From the NCBI RefSeq assembly GCF_023195535.1, contig NZ_JALPNF010000003.1:310001-374000 (forward strand): a stretch of DNA of 64,000 nucleotides, in the 5' to 3' direction. The notes under the pieces are model-generated. The model was not told the origin of the DNA, ran no database searches, and was given only the letters and a program-made list of their open reading frames with translations. The stretch comes from Sphingomonas faeni. Its GTDB lineage: Bacteria; Pseudomonadota; Alphaproteobacteria; Sphingomonadales; Sphingomonadaceae. The position numbers and the translations under genes were made by a program. Shown here one piece after another: positions 50,140 to 58,099 of this stretch; the first letter of the stretch is position 1, and every line of letters starts with the position of its first letter.

Positions 50140-53100
50140 ATGTCGATCCTTGGCACTGCGCAACTGGCTGTGCGCAATTGCGTGTCGACCCCGCACCCGC
50201 CTATGCAGGGGCCAGTTGCGTGGCGGAGTAGGCGGTTGAGCGAGGCGAGCGATACAGGGGGCAACCCCCGCCTTCGGCTCCCGCGGAAGGTGCGGTGGCT
50301 CGGCGGTATCGCGCTGGTTCTGCTCGCCGGGTTGACCGCGCTGTGGCTCGCGCGCAAGCCGATCGCGGAAGGGTTCATCGATCGCGAGTTGGCGAAGGCC
50401 GGGGCGCCTGCGCGGTACGAGATCGCCAACCTCGCGCTGGGCGGCCAGCGGCTGACGAACGTCGTGCTGGGCGATCCGGCGCATCCCGATCTGGTCGCGG
50501 ACTGGGTCGAGACGCGGACCGGGGTCGGGCTGTCGGGGCCGTATCTGGAGGGCGTGCGTGCGGGCAAGGTCCGGCTGCGCGGTCGGTTGGTCGATGGAAA
50601 AGTTTCGCTCGGCGCGATCGACAAATTGCTGCCGGCCTCGACGGGCAAGCCGTTCTCGCTGCCCGCGCTCGACGTGGCGGTCGCCGATGGGCGGATGCGG
50701 CTGGAGACTCCGCAGGGTGTCGTCGGGTTGAAGCTCGCCGGATCGGGCAAGCTCGACGACGGTTTCCGCGGCAAGCTGGCCGCGATCAGCGAGCGGCTCG
50801 ATGTCGGCGGGTGCGCGATCGATCGGCTGGCGGCGACCGTGAAGCTGCGGATCGACGCGGCGAGACCGACGATCACCGGGCCGGTACGCGTGTCGCGACT
50901 CGCCTGCGGCGCAACGCACGCCGACCACATCGTCGCGGACCTCGACGTCGGGCTATCGGCTGCGCTCGACCGCTGGCAGGGCAAGGCGACGCTCAAGACC
51001 GGGGCGGCACGCGCACCGGGGATCGCGCTGGCCGGGGCGGGAGGCGCGATCGATTTCACCGGCAGCGCGGCCGCGACCAGCGGCAAGGCGGACGTTGTCG
51101 CCGATGCCGTCCGGACCGTGGAAGGCCGGGCACGACGCGTTTCGATCGCGGGCGCATACCGGATCGGCAAGCAGATCGCATTCGACGGACGCGTGCGGGC
51201 GAGCGGTGCCGCGGTGGCGCAGGCGCGGCTCGCCAGCGTCGGCGGCCTGGGCAGCGCGGCGGTGGGAACGCCGGTCGCACCCCTCGCGGTTGCCATGACG
51301 CAGGCCATTGAGCGTGCGGGCCCTGGTTTCGCGGCGGACGGCGACGTGTCCGTGCGGCTCGCGGATGGGCGCGGCTCGGCGGTGCTGTCCCGCCTCGTGC
51401 TCGCCTCGGCCAGCGGCGCGCGCGTGGCGCTTGGCGGCGGGAGTGGGGTCGCGTTCGGTTGGCCGAACGGCGGCGTGCGGCTCGACACGACTCTGGCGCT
51501 GCAAGGCGGTGGCCTGCCGGAGGCGCGCGTGTCGCTCGCCCAGGCGAAACCCGGCGCAGCGATCCGCGGCGTGGCGCGCATCGCGCCCTATGCGGCGGGC
51601 GGCGCTCGACTGGCGCTGACCCCGGTGACGTTCAGCGCGACGCCCGGCGGCGCGACGTCGATCACCACGCAGGCAACGCTCGACGGGCCGATCGCCAACG
51701 GCCGCGTCGACGGTCTGGCGATGCCGGTCGCAGCGTTATGGGACGGTCGCGGGCGGCTGGTCGTCAACACCGGCTGCGCGCCGCTCGCCGTCCGGCGCCT
51801 CGCGATCTCCGGGCTGGTGCTCGATCCGTCGCGGCTGACCTTGTGCCCGGTCGACGGCGCGCTGGTGCAGGTCGATGGCGCGCGGATCAGCGGCGGCGCG
51901 AAAATCGCGGCCGCGAAGCTGGGCGGCCGACTCGGCACCACGCCGATCACGCTCGCGACCGCCGGGGCGACCGTGCGGCTCGCCGATCGGGACTTCCGGA
52001 TCGAGGGGGTGCAGACGCGGATCGGCGCGCCCGAGCGCGTCACGCGACTCGATTTCGGCACCATCACCGGCCGCATGACGGGGCAGGGCGTGGCCGGCGC
52101 CTTCACCGACGGCTCGGGGCAGATCGCCAATGTCCCGCTGCTGCTCGGCGAGGCGGCGGGCGACTGGACGCTGGTCGGCGGCGCGCTCAACCTCACCGGT
52201 ACGATGGGCGTAACCGATGCCGCGCCGACGCCCCGGTTCAAGCCGCTCGCGGCGCGCACCGTGACGCTGGCGCTGGTGAACGGCACGATCACCGCGGCGG
52301 GCACGCTGTTCGAGCCGACCACCAACACGAAGGTCGCCGACGTCACGCTGGACCACGCGCTCGGGACGGGGGTGGGCAAGGCCGACCTGAACGTGCCCGC
52401 GATCGCCTTCGCCAAGGACAGGCTGCAACCCGACGCGCTCACCCCGCTCACCTTCGGCGTGATCGCCGACGTCAACGGATCGGTCAGCGGGGAGGGCCAC
52501 ATTGCCTGGAACCCTCAAGGCGTGACGAGCAATGGCGTGTTCCGCACCGCCGGCACCGATCTCGCCGCCGCGTTCGGCCCGGTCACGGGAATCGCGACCG
52601 AGATTCGTTTCACCGACTTGCTCAATCTCCAGAGCGCGCCGGGGCAGGTGGCGACGATCCGCACGCTCAACCCCGGCATCCCGGTCACCGACGGCACGAT
52701 CCGCTACCAGACGCTGCCGGGTGCGCGCGTGCAGGTCGAGGGCGGCGCGTGGCCGTTCGCCGGCGGGTCGCTGACGCTCGATCCGACCCTGCTCGATTTC
52801 TCCGCGCCGAAGGAGCGCCGGATGACGTTCCACATTGCCAACATGGCTGCTGACCAGTTCCTGCAACAGTTCGATTTCAAGAATCTGGACGCTACCGGGA
52901 TCTTCGACGGCGTGCTGCCGATGATCTTCGACGAGAGCGGCGGCCGGATCGAGGGGGGCGACCTGCGCGTCCGGCCCGGTGGCGGCACGCTCGCTTATGT
53001 CGGCGATCTCAGCCAGAAGGATCTCGGCATCTGGGCGAACATCGCGTTCCAGGCGCTGAAGTCGCTCCGCTACCAGTCGCTGCGCGTCGGCATGAACGGG

Positions 53101-53382
53101 CCGCTCGCGGGCGAGATGGTCACCGACGTGCGCTTTGCCGGGATCAGCCAGGGCGAGGGGGCGAAGGCGAACTTCATCGTCCGCCGCCTGCAAAAGCTGC
53201 CGTTCGTGTTCAATATCCGGATCAAGGCGCCGTTCCGCGGGCTGCTCGACACCGCGCAGAGCTTCTACGATCCGAAGCGGCTGATCGAGCGTAATCTGCC
53301 CGCACTGATCCAGCAGCAGTCGGCGCCGCCTTCTCCCAAACCTCCAACCATTCAGCCCACGGAAAGCAGTATCGTGCCATGA
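50140..53382 (+). CDS. ydbH: YdbH family AsmA-like envelope protein
   Basis: 1080 residues as listed. The N-terminal 50 residues are doubtful: the reading frame starts right after a REP arm, and GTG or ATG codons further in (MQGPVAWRS) are alternatives. A membrane anchor LGGIALVLLAGLTALWLA is at about 54-71. The remainder is a very long strand-rich, Gly/Asp-rich region with the YdbH C-terminal domain (FDGVLPMIFDESGGRIEGGDL...GTLAYVGDL). YdbH is an AsmA-like protein for phospholipid transport between inner and outer membrane. It heads the ydbH-ynbE-ydbL operon. Confidence 0.88.
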   Translation: MSILGTAQLAVRNCVSTPHPPMQGPVAWRSRRLSEASDTGGNPRLRLPRKVRWLGGIALVLLAGLTALWLARKPIAEGFIDRELAKAGAPARYEIANLALGGQRLTNVVLGDPAHPDLVADWVETRTGVGLSGPYLEGVRAGKVRLRGRLVDGKVSLGAIDKLLPASTGKPFSLPALDVAVADGRMRLETPQGVVGLKLAGSGKLDDGFRGKLAAISERLDVGGCAIDRLAATVKLRIDAARPTITGPVRVSRLACGATHADHIVADLDVGLSAALDRWQGKATLKTGAARAPGIALAGAGGAIDFTGSAAATSGKADVVADAVRTVEGRARRVSIAGAYRIGKQIAFDGRVRASGAAVAQARLASVGGLGSAAVGTPVAPLAVAMTQAIERAGPGFAADGDVSVRLADGRGSAVLSRLVLASASGARVALGGGSGVAFGWPNGGVRLDTTLALQGGGLPEARVSLAQAKPGAAIRGVARIAPYAAGGARLALTPVTFSATPGGATSITTQATLDGPIANGRVDGLAMPVAALWDGRGRLVVNTGCAPLAVRRLAISGLVLDPSRLTLCPVDGALVQVDGARISGGAKIAAAKLGGRLGTTPITLATAGATVRLADRDFRIEGVQTRIGAPERVTRLDFGTITGRMTGQGVAGAFTDGSGQIANVPLLLGEAAGDWTLVGGALNLTGTMGVTDAAPTPRFKPLAARTVTLALVNGTITAAGTLFEPTTNTKVADVTLDHALGTGVGKADLNVPAIAFAKDRLQPDALTPLTFGVIADVNGSVSGEGHIAWNPQGVTSNGVFRTAGTDLAAAFGPVTGIATEIRFTDLLNLQSAPGQVATIRTLNPGIPVTDGTIRYQTLPGARVQVEGGAWPFAGGSLTLDPTLLDFSAPKERRMTFHIANMAADQFLQQFDFKNLDATGIFDGVLPMIFDESGGRIEGGDLRVRPGGGTLAYVGDLSQKDLGIWANIAFQALKSLRYQSLRVGMNGPLAGEMVTDVRFAGISQGEGAKANFIVRRLQKLPFVFNIRIKAPFRGLLDTAQSFYDPKRLIERNLPALIQQQSAPPSPKPPTIQPTESSIVP

Positions 53383-53606
53383 CCGAAACAGGATTGAAGA
53401 AGCTGGAGCAAAGGCCGATCTTGCAGATGATGAGGACGATCGCTTTTCTGGTGACGACCGCCGCCGCCCTGCCGGGCTGCATCAGCGTGTCGGCCCCCGA
53501 CAAGCCGATCGAGATCAACCTCAACATCAACGTCACGCAGGAAGTGGTCTATCGTCTCGATGGCGAGGCGAAATCGTTGATCCAGCAGAATCCGGGGATA
53601 TTCTAA
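53379..53606 (+). CDS. ynbE: YnbE family lipoprotein
   Basis: 75 residues with start overlapping the ydbH stop (ATGA). An internal start gives MMRTIAFLVTTAAALPGC with the lipobox LPGC; the mature part APDKPIEINLNINVTQEVVYRL is the YnbE hallmark. The outer-membrane partner of YdbH in E. coli. Confidence 0.9.
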   Translation: MTETGLKKLEQRPILQMMRTIAFLVTTAAALPGCISVSAPDKPIEINLNINVTQEVVYRLDGEAKSLIQQNPGIF

Positions 53607-53607
53607 G

Positions 53608-53985
53608 ATGAAAAAGGTCCTTGTCATGATCGCCGCAGCCGCGGTTCTCGGCGGCCTTTCGGTAGCGGCGTCCGCGCAGCGCGATCCGGCCTATGCCGCG
53701 GCGCGTGCCGGTGGCGAGGTCGGCGAGCAGCCCGACGGGTATCTGGGCCTCGTCGGCGCGGCGAGCGCGGACCTTCGCGCGCTGGTCAACAACATCAATA
53801 TCCAGCGCAAGTCGGCGTACACGCAAAAGGCGCAGGCGAGCGGCGCGACGGTCGAGCAGCTGGCGTTCACTAGTGGCTGCAACCTGATCGCCGCGACGAA
53901 CCCCGGCGAGAAGTACAAGACGCCCAACGGGGTGTGGAAGACGCGTACCGCCGGTGCCCCGGAACGCGATTCGCGCTGCGTTTGA
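53608..53985 (+). CDS. ydbL: YdbL family protein (DUF1318)
   Basis: 125 residues with a signal peptide VLVMIAAAAVLGGLSVAASA. The mature domain DPAYAAARAGGEVGEQPDGYLGLV, ADLRALVNNINIQRKSAYTQKA is typical. It follows ynbE by one base. YdbL modulates YdbH-YnbE interaction in E. coli. Confidence 0.92.
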   Translation: MKKVLVMIAAAAVLGGLSVAASAQRDPAYAAARAGGEVGEQPDGYLGLVGAASADLRALVNNINIQRKSAYTQKAQASGATVEQLAFTSGCNLIAATNPGEKYKTPNGVWKTRTAGAPERDSRCV

Positions 53986-53993
53986 GATAGTCC

Positions 53994-54086
53994 GTCATCC
54001 CGGGCTCGTTCCGGCATCCACGGTTCCGCGGACTCGATAGTCTTGACTGTGCGGAACCGTGGACCCCGGAACAAGCCCGGGGTGAC
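53994..54086. repeat. REP-like doublet, family C (diverged)
   Basis: GTCATCCCGGGCTCGTTCC / GGAACAAGCCCGGGGTGAC, with a second inner inverted pair CGGTTCCGC / GCGGAACCG. First element of a dense repeat block reaching to 54424. Confidence 0.85.
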
Positions 54087-54115
54087 GAAGACGGGAGCGT
54101 CCTCTGCCCTTCACC

Positions 54116-54195
54116 GTCGCCCCAGCGAAAGCTGGGGTCTCGTGCGGCAAGGGGACGCTCCATTACCGGGATACCCCAGCTTTCGCTGGGGTGAC
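54116..54195. repeat. REP-like doublet, family D
   Basis: CCCAGCGAAAGCTGGG and complement. Followed at 54246-54267 by a lone diverged arm (CCGGCTTTCGCCGGGATGAC). Confidence 0.88.
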
Positions 54196-54302
54196 GGGTA
54201 TTTTGCAGTGGTGATGAAATGGGGCCGTCCCCTTGCGGCGCGAGGTCCCGGCTTTCGCCGGGATGACGAAGAGTGCGGCCATTTCGATGGTTCGTTCTAA
54301 AA

Positions 54303-54424
54303 TCCTCCCCCGCTAGGGGGAGGTGTCTGGCTCTTGCCAGACGGAGGGGGCGGTAAGGGAAACCGCTGTTGCGTGTCCTCCCCCTCCGTCACCTGCGGTG
54401 CCACCTCCCCCTGGCGGGGGAGGA
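54303..54424. repeat. REP-like doublet, family E
   Basis: Compound palindrome as at 35459-35580. Together with the family C and D elements it fills nearly all of the ydbL-atpI gap (53986-54569); the remaining 145 bases hold the putative atp promoter. Confidence 0.9.
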
Positions 54425-54468
54425 TTGCAAGTTGTCCCCCGTCATTGATGACGCGTCTGTCACACCGG

Positions 54469-54497
54469 TTGACTTGCACCCCCCCCTTTTCTAAACG
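54469..54497 (+). promoter_or_regulatory. Putative promoter of the F0 ATP synthase operon
   Basis: TTGACT, 17 bases containing a C-tract, then TAAACG, some 75 bases before the atpI start. By eye only. Confidence 0.4.
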
Positions 54498-54569
54498 GAC
54501 CGCGCCTTGGCGGGATCGCTCGTCGCTGCTTGCTTCCTCCCCGATGCGAAATCAGGTGGAGGAACGTGC

Positions 54570-54890
54570 GTGGCGGAGATCGAACCCGGACAGGACCCCC
54601 AGGGTGTTGACGATCCGCGACTTTCCGCGCTCGATGAGCGATTGCGAGAGGCGCAGCATCGGGAAACGCTCGCAAAGGGGCAGAAGGGGCCGGACGCCGA
54701 GCGAGGATACTCGCAAGGCAATCGCGTCATTTCCGCTCTGATCGGGAGTCTTGTCGGCAGTGCGCTGATCGGGTGGTTGATTGACCATTGGTTCGGCACT
54801 GGCCCTTGGGGACTGATCGTTCTGCTATTCCTCGGGATAGCGGTCGCGTTCAGGCAGATCATTCGAATTTCAGGCGAACGCCCGGAGTAA
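54570..54890 (+). CDS. atpI: AtpI-like F0 assembly protein
   Basis: 106 residues from GTG with a GGAGG site 8 bases upstream; the open frame to 54507 is not supported. A polar N-terminus (PQGVDDPRLSALDERLREA) and two membrane helices (VISALIGSLVGSALIGWLI, LIVLLFLGIAVAFRQII). AtpI/AtpZ/AtpQ family protein that helps assemble the c-ring. Placed directly upstream of atpB as usual. Confidence 0.9.
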   Translation: MAEIEPGQDPQGVDDPRLSALDERLREAQHRETLAKGQKGPDAERGYSQGNRVISALIGSLVGSALIGWLIDHWFGTGPWGLIVLLFLGIAVAFRQIIRISGERPE

Positions 54891-54927
54891 CCGGGCGTTT
54901 GTCGTATCAAGACGGCAGGGATTCCAC

Positions 54928-55719
54928 GTGGCGGCAGAACAGGGCGGCAAGATCGATCCGATGCACCAGTTCCTGATCGAGCCGGCGTTCGGCTCGCACT
55001 GGATCGTAGGTGGCTATGACTTGTCGTTCACCAACTCCGCATTGTGGATGGTGGTGACGCTGGTCGCGCTTTGGGCGTTCATGATCGGTGGCATGAAGCG
55101 CGAGCTCGTGCCCGGTCGCTGGCAGATGGCGGTCGAGGGCTTCACCGGCTTCATCTCGGGCATGCTCGAGCAGAATGTCGGCCCCGGCGGCAAGCGCTTC
55201 GTGCCCTATGTCTTCTCGCTGTTCATGTTCATCCTGTTCGCGAACATCATCGGTTTGCTCCCGTTCGGCATCGTCCCCGGCGTGCATCCGTTCACCGTGA
55301 CCAGCCACATGACCGTCACCGGCGTCCTGGCGCTGATCAGCTTCGCGATCGTGCTGCTCGTCGGCTTCGGCAAGCACGGCTTCCACTTCTTCTCGCTGTT
55401 CGTGCCGAGCGGCACGCCCGCTCTGATGATCCCGCTGATCTTCGTGGTCGAGCTGATGTCGTTCCTGGTGCGTCCGTTCTCGCTCGGTCTGCGACTGTTC
55501 GTGGCGATGACCGCAGGCCATATCCTGCTCAAGGTGCTGGCCGCGTTCGTTATCAACGGTTTGAACCTCGGCGGGATGTATATCGGCCTGGTGACCGCGC
55601 CGAGCATGCTGCTGATGATCGGCATCACGCTGCTCGAGCTGCTGGTCGCCGCGATCCAGGCATACGTGTTCGCGTTGCTGACGTCGGTCTATCTGAACGA
55701 CGCCGTCAATCTCCACTAA
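54928..55719 (+). CDS. atpB: F0F1 ATP synthase subunit a
   Basis: 263 residues from GTG; ATG at 54961 is the alternative start. Five or six membrane helices. The essential Arg sits in MSFLVRPFSLGLRLFVAMTAGH; the C-terminal helix contains LLVAAIQAYVFALLTSVYL. Forms the proton half-channels against the c-ring. Confidence 0.96.
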   Translation: MAAEQGGKIDPMHQFLIEPAFGSHWIVGGYDLSFTNSALWMVVTLVALWAFMIGGMKRELVPGRWQMAVEGFTGFISGMLEQNVGPGGKRFVPYVFSLFMFILFANIIGLLPFGIVPGVHPFTVTSHMTVTGVLALISFAIVLLVGFGKHGFHFFSLFVPSGTPALMIPLIFVVELMSFLVRPFSLGLRLFVAMTAGHILLKVLAAFVINGLNLGGMYIGLVTAPSMLLMIGITLLELLVAAIQAYVFALLTSVYLNDAVNLH

Positions 55720-55759
55720 GTTTTCCGTTTACCTACCTAATTTTCAAAGGGAATTTATC

Positions 55760-55987
55760 ATGGACGTCAACGCAGCAAAGATGATCGGCGCCGGCCTCGC
55801 AGCGATCGGCATGGGCCTCGCAGCCCTCGGCGTGGGCAACGTGTTCGCACAGTTCCTCGCCGGTGCTCTCCGCAACCCGGGCGCAGCCGACAGCCAGCAG
55901 GGCCGTCTGTTCATCGGTTTCGCAGCAGCCGAGCTTCTCGGTCTGCTCGCCTTCGTCACCATGATCATCCTGGTGTTCGTCGCCTAA
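55760..55987 (+). CDS. atpE: F0F1 ATP synthase subunit c
   Basis: 75 residues, two membrane helices joined by the polar RNPGAADSQQ loop (conserved RNP). The proton-binding Glu lies in FAAAELLGLLAF in the second helix. The loop and helix packing match alphaproteobacterial c subunits. Confidence 0.96.
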   Translation: MDVNAAKMIGAGLAAIGMGLAALGVGNVFAQFLAGALRNPGAADSQQGRLFIGFAAAELLGLLAFVTMIILVFVA

Positions 55988-56044
55988 CCACTCGGTGATT
56001 TGGCCGGGCAACCGCGCCCGGCCGGATTAACGCAGGACAGACCA

Positions 56045-56539
56045 ATGCCCCAGATTGCCCAGATAGCCGCCACCTACGCCTCGCAGATCTTCTGGCTGCT
56101 CCTCACCTTCGGTATCCTGTATTTCGGGATCGGCAAGGGAATGGTGCCAAAGATCGTGTCCAACGTGGACTCGCGCGAAGGCCGGATCGCCGGCGATCTG
56201 GCGGCGGCGGTCGCTGCCCGTGCGCAGGCCGATACGGTCCAGGCGAACTGGCAGGCCGAAATGGACGCGGCACGTACCGCGGCGCAGGCCGAAACCGCTG
56301 CCGCTGCGAAGCGTGCGGCGACGGCGTTCGAGCAGCAGGTCCATGCGGCCGATGTCGAACTCGCCGAGCGTCTGGGTCATCACGATCTGGCGGTAGCGAA
56401 CGCGAAGGCCGAGGCACTCGCGAACCTTCAGGGTGTCGCCGCCGAGGCAGCACAGCAATTGGCCGCCAAGGTCGCCGGGCTCCAGGTCAGCCTGGACGCG
56501 GCGAGCGACGCGGTACGCAGGACGACGGCGCATGGCTAA
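56045..56539 (+). CDS. atpG': F0F1 ATP synthase subunit b'
   Basis: 164 residues from MPQIAQIAATYASQIFW; one membrane helix (about 10-30, IFWLLLTFGILYFGI) and a long Ala/Glu coiled coil. Second b-type subunit of phototrophic/alphaproteobacterial F0. The next gene starts inside its end (8-base overlap). Confidence 0.9.
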   Translation: MPQIAQIAATYASQIFWLLLTFGILYFGIGKGMVPKIVSNVDSREGRIAGDLAAAVAARAQADTVQANWQAEMDAARTAAQAETAAAAKRAATAFEQQVHAADVELAERLGHHDLAVANAKAEALANLQGVAAEAAQQLAAKVAGLQVSLDAASDAVRRTTAHG

Positions 56540-57149
56540 TCCAGATTCGGCCGCAAAGGTCATCCACGAAGAGGGCATGGCGCCCGAAGGTGCGATCGAC
56601 AACCAGGGCATCCAGGGCCACACGACCGCACCCGGCGGCGTCGAGCATGTTCCCGATCCAACCGCGCTCGGCCTGACCTCGACCGGTTGGGTCGCGGTGG
56701 CGATGATCGTCGTCATCCTGCTGATGATCTGGAAGAAGGTTCCAGGGATGATCGGCAAGATGCTCGACGCGCGCATCGCCGGCATCCGCACGCAGCTCGA
56801 CGAAGCCAAGGCGCTCCGTGCCGAAGCCGAGGCGATCCGCACGGAATACGAGGCGAAGGCCAAGACCGCGCACGTCGAAGCCGAAGCGATGAAGGCCCAC
56901 GCGCATACCGAAGCCGCGGCGATCATCGCCAAGGCCAAGGCCGGCGCAGAAGACCTCATGACCCGCCGTGCGAAGATGGCCGAAGACAAGATCGCCGCCG
57001 CAGAACGCGCCGCAATCGCCGAAGTCCGCGCGCGCGCCGCCGATGCCGCGGCCAAGGCTGCCGGTATCCTGATCGCCGAGCACCACGACGCAGCCGCCGA
57101 TCGCGCGATGGTTGATCGCTCAATCTCGGGTCTCAGCCGCCTGAATTAA
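56532..57149 (+). CDS. atpF: F0F1 ATP synthase subunit b
   Basis: 205 residues from MANPDSAAKVIHEEG. A long polar N-terminal extension (about 45 residues) precedes the membrane helix WVAVAMIVVILLMIW; then a long coiled coil EAKALRAEAEAIRTEYEAKAK forming the peripheral stalk. Overlaps b' by eight bases. F1 genes are not in the window, as usual in alphaproteobacteria. Confidence 0.93.
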   Translation: MANPDSAAKVIHEEGMAPEGAIDNQGIQGHTTAPGGVEHVPDPTALGLTSTGWVAVAMIVVILLMIWKKVPGMIGKMLDARIAGIRTQLDEAKALRAEAEAIRTEYEAKAKTAHVEAEAMKAHAHTEAAAIIAKAKAGAEDLMTRRAKMAEDKIAAAERAAIAEVRARAADAAAKAAGILIAEHHDAAADRAMVDRSISGLSRLN

Positions 57150-57174
57150 TCTTGGGTAGCGCGAGAGGCGCTGC

Positions 57175-57254
57175 CGTTCCCCCGCGAAGGCGGGGGCCCA
57201 GGATCTCACAGGACAGCGCCCGCAACCCTGGACCCCCGCCTCCGCGGGGGAACG
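57175..57254. repeat. REP-like doublet, family F
   Basis: GTTCCCCCGCGAAGGCGGGGG and complement with CCTCCGCGGGGGAAC, spacer about 40 bases, after atpF. Related to the doublet at 24701-24794; may end the atp transcript. Confidence 0.85.
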
Positions 57255-57352
57255 GTAGTTCGCTTGGCGCTTTTTCTGTTTCTCACAGACGGCCGTCTCT
57301 TCCCGGGTTTCCGGCGGCCGAGTCTCCAATCTGAGCCCGTTGGAGAACACTC

Positions 57353-57673
57353 ATGTCCTGGCTCATCCTCGCCGTCGCCGTCGTCACCGAAATCTGCTGG
57401 GCGCTCAGCCTCAAATGGGCGGCCACCATAGCCACGTGGCAAGCCTCCAGCGTCCCGATCATCCTCAGCTTCGTCAACATGGGCCTGCTCGCCCTCGCGA
57501 TGCGCGGCCTCCCGGCGGGCACCGCCTACGCGATCTGGACGGGCGCGGGCGCGATCGGCGTCATCATCGGCGGCGTCATCCTGTTCGGCGATAAGGTCAG
57601 CGGCATCCAGGCCTGCTTCATGGCACTGACCGTGGTCGGCATCGTCGGCACCAAGGTGTTCGCGCAGTCCTGA
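57353..57673 (+). CDS. sugE: SMR family transporter, SugE/Gdx type
   Basis: 106 residues, four membrane helices. The Glu14-containing start SWLILAVAVVTEICWALSLKW and the LPAGTAYAIWTGAGAIGVIIGG segment match the SugE/Gdx subgroup, which exports guanidinium. GGAG site 7 bases before the ATG. No guanidine riboswitch was recognised in the 100-base leader, which has a GC-rich hairpin (GGCCGTC...GGCGGCC) only. Confidence 0.9.
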   Translation: MSWLILAVAVVTEICWALSLKWAATIATWQASSVPIILSFVNMGLLALAMRGLPAGTAYAIWTGAGAIGVIIGGVILFGDKVSGIQACFMALTVVGIVGTKVFAQS

Positions 57674-58099
57674 CGCGCCAGAAGTGATCGCGCGGGCAAT
57701 TTAGCGCAGCAATCGTCTGATGGCCCTGCAGCGGCGCAGGAGCGGCCCACAGCCATATACGGCCAGATCTCGGCTGGTCCGCGCCAGCCCATGAACAGCG
57801 GTCACTTGTCCATGCCAGGTGATCCCGAGGCGGGACCTCAAGGTGGCGGGGCGGCGCCCTCCGCCGGACGATGCTACCCATCGCTATTCCATGAGCCGCT
57901 CCATACCCAGCCAACCTCTCAAACGGTTGCATTTTGAAACTAGGGTTTGTTGGCTGGCCCTATGTGGCGATTTGGAGACACAACATTCAAAAAACCGGTT
58001 TCCGTATGCGGAAATTGCTAGACGTACAGGTGGGAACCTCGCTACCTAACGTCCAAACCATAAGTTCGAAAACATTCGAACACTCAGGAGGGAATGCCG
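57674..58099. other. Gap without gene
   Basis: About 425 bases between the sugE-like and TonB-receptor genes. The second half is AT-richer and likely holds the receptor promoter. No coding or RNA signal was supported. Confidence 0.5.

Noticed and set aside
53986..54424. CRISPR-like array
   Set aside because: Repeats are palindromic, of different families and unevenly spaced, with no uniform spacers or cas genes.
57255..57352. Guanidine riboswitch before the sugE-like gene
   Set aside because: No paired hairpins with ACGR loops or guanidine-I/III core recognised; only a single GC-rich hairpin.
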